Source of the DNA: an uncultured Planctomycetaceae bacterium
Lineage (GTDB): Bacteria; Planctomycetota; Planctomycetia; Planctomycetales; Planctomycetaceae
Length of the DNA: 6,483 nt
Assembly: GCA_937975745.1 (NCBI GenBank)
Contig: CALJUK010000726.1
Span: forward strand, 1 to 6,483
Reading direction: 5' to 3'
Shown here: positions 3,169 through 6,483 of the stretch, one piece after another
How positions within the stretch are numbered: the stretch's first letter is position 1
How the letters are laid out: every line of letters begins with the position of its first letter
Notes under the pieces: model-generated
What the model was told of the DNA's origin: nothing
The model's input: only the letters and a program-made list of their open reading frames with translations
Databases searched by the model: none
Translations under genes and position numbers: made by a program

Positions 3169-5592
3169 TCATTTGGGCAGGCTGTCGAGCCACTTCTGAT
3201 GCTTCTCAACCATATGCGGTATGCCGATCCGGGCGTACAGGTCGCGGGCCTTGGTCCAGAGTTCCCGCGCCGCGTCGATCTGGCCGCGCTGTGCCTCGAT
3301 CAAACCGAGGTTGCCGTAGGCATTGGCCATTACCTCTCGCCGTCCGAGTTTCTCTTCGATCTCCAGCGCCTTGCGGAGCATCCGCTCGGCCTCGTCCAGG
3401 TCCCCGCGATCCATGTAGATCAGGCCGAGGTTGCCGTATACGGTGGCCATGTCCTCCAGCCGTCCGAATTTCTCGTTGATCTCCAGTGACTTGCGGTACA
3501 TCCGCTCGGCCTCGTCCAGGTCCCCGCGATCCATGTAGATCAGGCCGAGGTTGCCGTATTCGCTGGCCATGCCCTCCAGCCGTCCGAGTTTCTTGTCGAT
3601 TTCCAAACCCTTGCGGAGTATCCGTTCGGCCTCGTCCAGGTCCCCGCGAGCCCTGTGGATCAGGCCGAGGTTGCCCGTGTGCATGGCGAGGGCTGCCTGC
3701 TCGCCCAAGGCTTCCGCGGCGGTCATGGCCCTGGTTAGCCAGTCGATCCGCTCGGCGGGCGGCTGCCGGAGCCTCAGGCAGTGGACTCCGGCGTCCGGGT
3801 ACAAATTGCACAATCGCAAAGCGTCCTTGTCCGCCGATGGCCGGGTGGAACACCAGCCGAAGCCGGCGTGGATGTTGGTCCATTCGCGGTCGAAGAGCGC
3901 CAACCCCTTGAATGTGTCCTCGCCATGTTGAAGGTAAAGCTCGTGCGCTCGCGCCATGACCTCTTTGTAGTGCACGGCATGGCGGCGGGCGGCGGTGTCC
4001 TGCGCCTGCTTGTCTGTGGCAAGGCGCTCCTCCGCGAAGACGCGGACCAGGTCGTGCAGCCGGTAGCGTTTGATCGCCTCGTCGAACTCGACGAGGCTGT
4101 ACGAACGCAGTTTGTAGAGTCGGTCCTGGGCGTTATCTTCCTTGCTATCCCACACCGCCGCTGCGCCCGCCGCGTCGAAGTCCGTGGGGAAGACGGCCAG
4201 TGCATGGAAAAGCGGGCGGAGCGACTCGTCGAGCAGTTCTTCACTGAGCGTCAGGCTCGCATCGAGTGAGCGCAGCGCCGCATCTTTCGCGTACGCGTCC
4301 AGTTGTCCGAGTCGGCGATTCTTATCTCTGAGTCGCTCGATGTATTGTGCGGGCGTCAGATCCGTCCTTGCGTTGATTGCGGCCGCTGCGAGGTCGAGTG
4401 CCAACGGGAGACAGCCGCACAACTGGGCAATTTCGTCGGCGTCGTTGCCGATCCGTTCGCACAGCTTCAGCAGGAGTTCGCGGGCTTTGTCGGTCGGGAG
4501 CGGCGGCAATTCCACCGGCGTCATACCTTCCAGTTCAATCCGCTGCCGTGACGTGATGATCGCGATGCCGGGGACGGCGGGGAGCAACGGCTTGACTTGC
4601 GCAGCGTCCCGGGCATTGTCGAGCAGAAGTACGACCTTCTTCCCATTGAGCACGGTGCGATAGCGGCCTTCAAGTTCGCTTTCCTGATCGGGTGCCTGCT
4701 CCGTCGGATGGAACGCGTGGATCACATGACGCATCGCTTCAGCGACCGTGACCGGTGCGCGGTGAGCGGAGTCCACACCGCGCAAATCAATGTAGATGTC
4801 TCCGTCGACGCAGCCGGGAGCGAGCATTGCCGCGATCTTCAGCGCCAACTCCGTCTTACCTACACCGCCCATGCCCTTTAACCCGCAGATGGCCACGCGG
4901 CCCGTCTTGAGCCGTGCCATCAACTCAAAGAATTCGTCGTCCCGACCGACGAAGTTGGCGGTCGGCGGCCTGAGTTGATGGGGCACAATCTTCGTAGGCT
5001 TGGTAGGGGCGTTTTCCGAAATCGTTCTTGGAGCCTCGTTGATAATCGTTACCGGAGAGTTCTGGAAGACATCGCGACCTGCTTTTGCAAGATCATGTCC
5101 CGCCGCGTCGCCATCCGCCGTCACCTTGCTGCCCTGAATCGCATCGCCGGATTTGCTGGAAAGCTTGACGACGGATGTCGTGCTTCCGGGCGCGGCCTTA
5201 CTCAATGATCCGCTGCGTTCCAACCATGCGAGAAATCCTGCTGCAATAAGCAGGGCAATGCCAGCGATGAGGTTGCCGCCGGTGGACACGGTGCCCTGAA
5301 ACCAGGGCATGTCAAATCTCACGTCCACAGCCCAAACGGAGAAATTGACAATGGCCGCTGTCAGGCACGTCCACGTGAGGCCGCGCAGCCAATAGGCGGG
5401 GTTCATCTTGTAGGCCAAGAGGAAGGCAGCGAGCCCGACTGCAAGCGATGTAGGAACGGACCCATGGACTTTGCCATTGACACAGGCCCAAATCAGAGGG
5501 ACTTCGATCGCAGCCAGTGCTGCGACGGAGGCCGACACCTTCATCCAAGTGGTATCGCGTTTTACTGCGGTGGATGGCTCTACCTCGGTCAT
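3169..5592 (-). CDS. NLR-like STAND ATPase: four membrane helices, NB-ARC domain, winged helix and TPR repeats (807 aa)
   Basis: The N-terminus has four predicted membrane helices at about residues 18-38, 46-61, 70-90 and 104-124. A linker (about 125-210) contains DAIQGSKVTADGDAAGHDLA and AGRDVF, like glycine/aspartate linkers of other bacterial STAND proteins. The NB-ARC domain begins at NFVGRDDE (213-220). It has a P-loop GMGGVGKTE (240-248), Walker B VVLLLDNARD (320-329), sensor TSRQR (347-351), a GLPL-like GCLPLAL (393-399) and an MHD-like LHDL (512-515). Wording such as DIYIDLRGVD and LLLDNARDAAQVKPLLP is closest to AfsR/SARP-type NB-ARC domains. Four TPRs with 40-residue spacing (NLGLI at 641, 681, 721, 761) form a C-terminal sensor. 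In the STAND family, ligand binding to the repeats drives ATP-dependent oligomerisation and activates the N-terminal module; here that module would be in the inner membrane. Antiphage or cell-death function is an inference; a regulatory sensor is equally possible. No partner genes are adjacent. The ATG at 5592 has no Shine-Dalgarno sequence; Met17 is an alternative start. Confidence 0.93.
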   Translation of the reverse strand: MTEVEPSTAVKRDTTWMKVSASVAALAAIEVPLIWACVNGKVHGSVPTSLAVGLAAFLLAYKMNPAYWLRGLTWTCLTAAIVNFSVWAVDVRFDMPWFQGTVSTGGNLIAGIALLIAAGFLAWLERSGSLSKAAPGSTTSVVKLSSKSGDAIQGSKVTADGDAAGHDLAKAGRDVFQNSPVTIINEAPRTISENAPTKPTKIVPHQLRPPTANFVGRDDEFFELMARLKTGRVAICGLKGMGGVGKTELALKIAAMLAPGCVDGDIYIDLRGVDSAHRAPVTVAEAMRHVIHAFHPTEQAPDQESELEGRYRTVLNGKKVVLLLDNARDAAQVKPLLPAVPGIAIITSRQRIELEGMTPVELPPLPTDKARELLLKLCERIGNDADEIAQLCGCLPLALDLAAAAINARTDLTPAQYIERLRDKNRRLGQLDAYAKDAALRSLDASLTLSEELLDESLRPLFHALAVFPTDFDAAGAAAVWDSKEDNAQDRLYKLRSYSLVEFDEAIKRYRLHDLVRVFAEERLATDKQAQDTAARRHAVHYKEVMARAHELYLQHGEDTFKGLALFDREWTNIHAGFGWCSTRPSADKDALRLCNLYPDAGVHCLRLRQPPAERIDWLTRAMTAAEALGEQAALAMHTGNLGLIHRARGDLDEAERILRKGLEIDKKLGRLEGMASEYGNLGLIYMDRGDLDEAERMYRKSLEINEKFGRLEDMATVYGNLGLIYMDRGDLDEAERMLRKALEIEEKLGRREVMANAYGNLGLIEAQRGQIDAARELWTKARDLYARIGIPHMVEKHQKWLDSLPK
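3289..3684 (-). repeat. Near-identical 120-bp tandem repeats encoding the TPR units
   Basis: The TPR part of the STAND gene repeats every 120 bp. Comparing 3361-3480 with 3481-3600 gives 110 identical positions of 120, with an exact 61-bp match between 3379-3439 and 3499-3559. The outer units (towards 3289 and 3684) are more diverged. Each unit encodes GDLDEAER, an (L/S)RK(A/S/G)LEI segment, KLGR and YGNLGLI. Confidence 0.85.
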
Positions 5593-5599
5593 TAGCAGG

Positions 5600-5629
5600 A
5601 GTGTACCCCCGGTCTTTGCTCACCGTCAA
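5600..5629 (-). promoter_or_regulatory. Candidate promoter of the STAND gene
   Basis: On the minus strand TTGACG (5624-5629) is a five-of-six -35 match, followed by an 18-nt spacer and TACACT (5600-5605), a four-of-six -10 match. The -10 box ends 7 nt before the ATG at 5592, so transcription would start at about the start codon and the mRNA would be leaderless, in line with the missing Shine-Dalgarno sequence. Confidence 0.5.
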
Positions 5630-5740
5630 AGGTGATACCATTGCAGGGATGCAGGGAGGATGGCACCCCATCGGCCGAGTGCGGAAGGGTTTGCTGCCAG
5701 CTTTACAGACCCTTTTCAGAGCGGCGAGGACAAACCTCTC

Positions 5741-5767
5741 GCAGAGGCGCAGAGATCGCAGAGAAGA
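5741..5767 (+). repeat. 'CAGAGGCGCAGAGA' repeat, left arm of an inverted pair
   Basis: GCAGAGGCGCAGAGATCGCA then GAGAAGA. It matches imperfectly, in inverted orientation, the repeat at 5785-5813. Its left end also forms a short perfect hairpin CCTCTCGCAGAGG (5735-5747). Together they lie between the stop of the cupin gene and the promoter of the STAND gene. Confidence 0.6.
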
Positions 5768-5784
5768 ATCAGGATGCGGTAGTG

Positions 5785-5813
5785 TCTTCTCCCAGTCTCC
5801 GTGTGCTCTGTGG
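5785..5813 (-). repeat. 'CCACAGAG' interspersed repeat just after a stop codon
   Basis: Read on the minus strand: CCACAGAGCACACGGAGACT then GGGAGAAGA, about 19 nt after the TGA at 5833-5835. Its first part, CCACAGAGCACACGGAG, is identical to the start of the repeat at 488-518. Confidence 0.7.
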
Positions 5814-5832
5814 CTGAATTCCTCCGGATCGG

Positions 5833-6483
5833 TCAGACAGGAGCCGCGAAGAACGTGAACAGTTCGATCGGCTGACCGGCGGCGGCTTTGATGCTTACTC
5901 CCGCTTTGGCGGCGTTGGCGGTGACGAAGAACTCGTCGCCGGGTTGGATGGTGTGTTGGCCGAACGTGCCCTTGCCCTTCCAGACGAAGACGGCGTAGCA
6001 GTCCTGTTGGGTGGTGACTGCCTTTGTCGAAACGCGTAATCGCTTGCCGCTGAACTTCGGGCAGATGTCGGGCGGGAAGATCCAGTCTTCGGTCGCGCCG
6101 CGGACTTTCCTGCGGCTGGTCGGGCTGGGGATCAGGCGGTACTTGTCGAGGATGTCTTTGGCGGCGGACGCTTTGAAGTCGATGTGCTTGAACGACTCCT
6201 TCAACGTCTTGAAGCCCGGGTGCATCTGCCTGGGTGAGAAGCGTGTATCATCCATGCGGTCTTCGAGAAGCGTGTAGACGTCGGACGGCTGCTGGATTTC
6301 GAGCGTCAGGGCGCTACCGGGGCGGTGGACCACGCCGGCAGGGACGTAAAACCCCTCGTTCCATTTCTGGTAGAAGCTTGGCGAGAGTTCGAGGGTCTGC
6401 TCGGAGCCTTGTTGGATCGCTTTGAGCAGCTCCTTCGGACCGACGCCGGGGTTCAGGCCGACGTGGGTGCAGGGGCATCTGCT
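5833..6483 (-). CDS. Cupin protein related to class I mannose-6-phosphate isomerase, C-terminal 216 residues (5' end outside window)
   Basis: The frame is open from the right edge to the TGA at 5833-5835. A GTG at 6333 could be taken as a start, but it falls inside the conserved stretch FYVPAGVVHRPGSALTLEIQ followed by QPSDVY (about residues 45-70 of the visible part), so the gene clearly extends beyond the window. This stretch matches the 'PAGTxHAIG...xxEIQQxSDxTY' signature of class I (type I cupin) mannose-6-phosphate isomerases; H53 corresponds to a metal ligand and E62/Q64 lie in the active-site strand. A second cupin half follows: CYAVFVWKGKGTFGQHTIQP and GDEFFVTANA (about 162-190). The usual reaction is interconversion of mannose 6-phosphate and fructose 6-phosphate in the cytoplasm. 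The stretch from 73 to 135 (MDDTRFSPRQMHPGFKTLKE and on) is more basic than I expect for ManA, so a related sugar isomerase or non-catalytic cupin is possible. Confidence 0.8.
   Translation of the reverse strand, partial: SRCPCTHVGLNPGVGPKELLKAIQQGSEQTLELSPSFYQKWNEGFYVPAGVVHRPGSALTLEIQQPSDVYTLLEDRMDDTRFSPRQMHPGFKTLKESFKHIDFKASAAKDILDKYRLIPSPTSRRKVRGATEDWIFPPDICPKFSGKRLRVSTKAVTTQQDCYAVFVWKGKGTFGQHTIQPGDEFFVTANAAKAGVSIKAAAGQPIELFTFFAAPV

Noticed and set aside
2650..3489. Plus-strand open frame of 279 codons over the 21-bp array
   Set aside because: It starts in an interspersed repeat and ends in antisense to the TPR coding region. The heptad pattern comes from the DNA array, not from evidence of a gene.
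3361..3684. Repeats considered as a CRISPR array
   Set aside because: The 120-bp units are contiguous without unique spacers and encode TPR motifs in frame.
3206..3883. Minus-strand open frame of 225 codons with repeated GSRGPGRGR motifs
   Set aside because: Out-of-frame reading of the TPR repeats inside the STAND gene; the apparent repeat protein is a by-product of the 120-bp periodicity.
6331..6333. GTG at 6333 as start codon of the cupin gene
   Set aside because: It lies inside the conserved PAGVVHRPG signature, and the frame is open and protein-like up to the window edge.

Overview
The window looks like a piece of a GC-rich Planctomycetota chromosome or metagenome-assembled genome. Three things suggest this: a C-terminal zinc ribbon of the CxxCGYDLRATPDRCPECG type, which I associate with planctomycete membrane proteins; a protein starting MSDYLPRPDAD of a kind common in that phylum; and many short interspersed repeats of the 'ACCACAGAG' and 'GCGGAATGCGGA' kinds between genes. 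The assignment is from memory of these families, not from a search.

Layout, left to right. (1) 1-220, minus strand: N-terminal part of a small membrane-anchored protein cut by the window edge. (2) 221-514: repeat-filled gap with an inverted pair of repeats around a 14-bp tandem duplication. (3) 515-1060, minus: two-helix membrane protein with a C-terminal zinc ribbon, whose last residues and stop codon come from repeat DNA. (4) 1061-1453: divergent intergenic region with repeats, a TATAAT box and a 16-bp palindrome. (5) 1454-1726, plus: 90-residue exported protein with a clear ribosome binding site. (6) 1727-1893: convergent gap with two repeats. (7) 1894-2556, minus: 220-residue helical plus fibronectin-III-like protein. 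(8) 2557-3168: 612 bp without a convincing gene, holding a repeat cluster and a ten-unit 21-bp tandem array. (9) 3169-5592, minus: 807-residue STAND/NB-ARC protein with four N-terminal membrane helices and four C-terminal TPR repeats. (10) 5593-5832: promoter of that gene plus another inverted repeat pair. (11) 5833-6483, minus: C-terminal part of a cupin protein related to class I mannose-6-phosphate isomerase, cut by the window edge.

The genes do not form an obvious operon or pathway; most are separated by 150-600 bp of repeat-rich DNA. The most interesting gene is the NLR-like STAND protein, a possible membrane-acting conflict or signalling switch, although no recognisable defence partner lies beside it. 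Two other points stand out. Several minus-strand genes have a -10-like hexamer only 7-8 nt before the ATG and no Shine-Dalgarno sequence, which suggests leaderless mRNAs. Repeats of one family sit directly at or just after stop codons.
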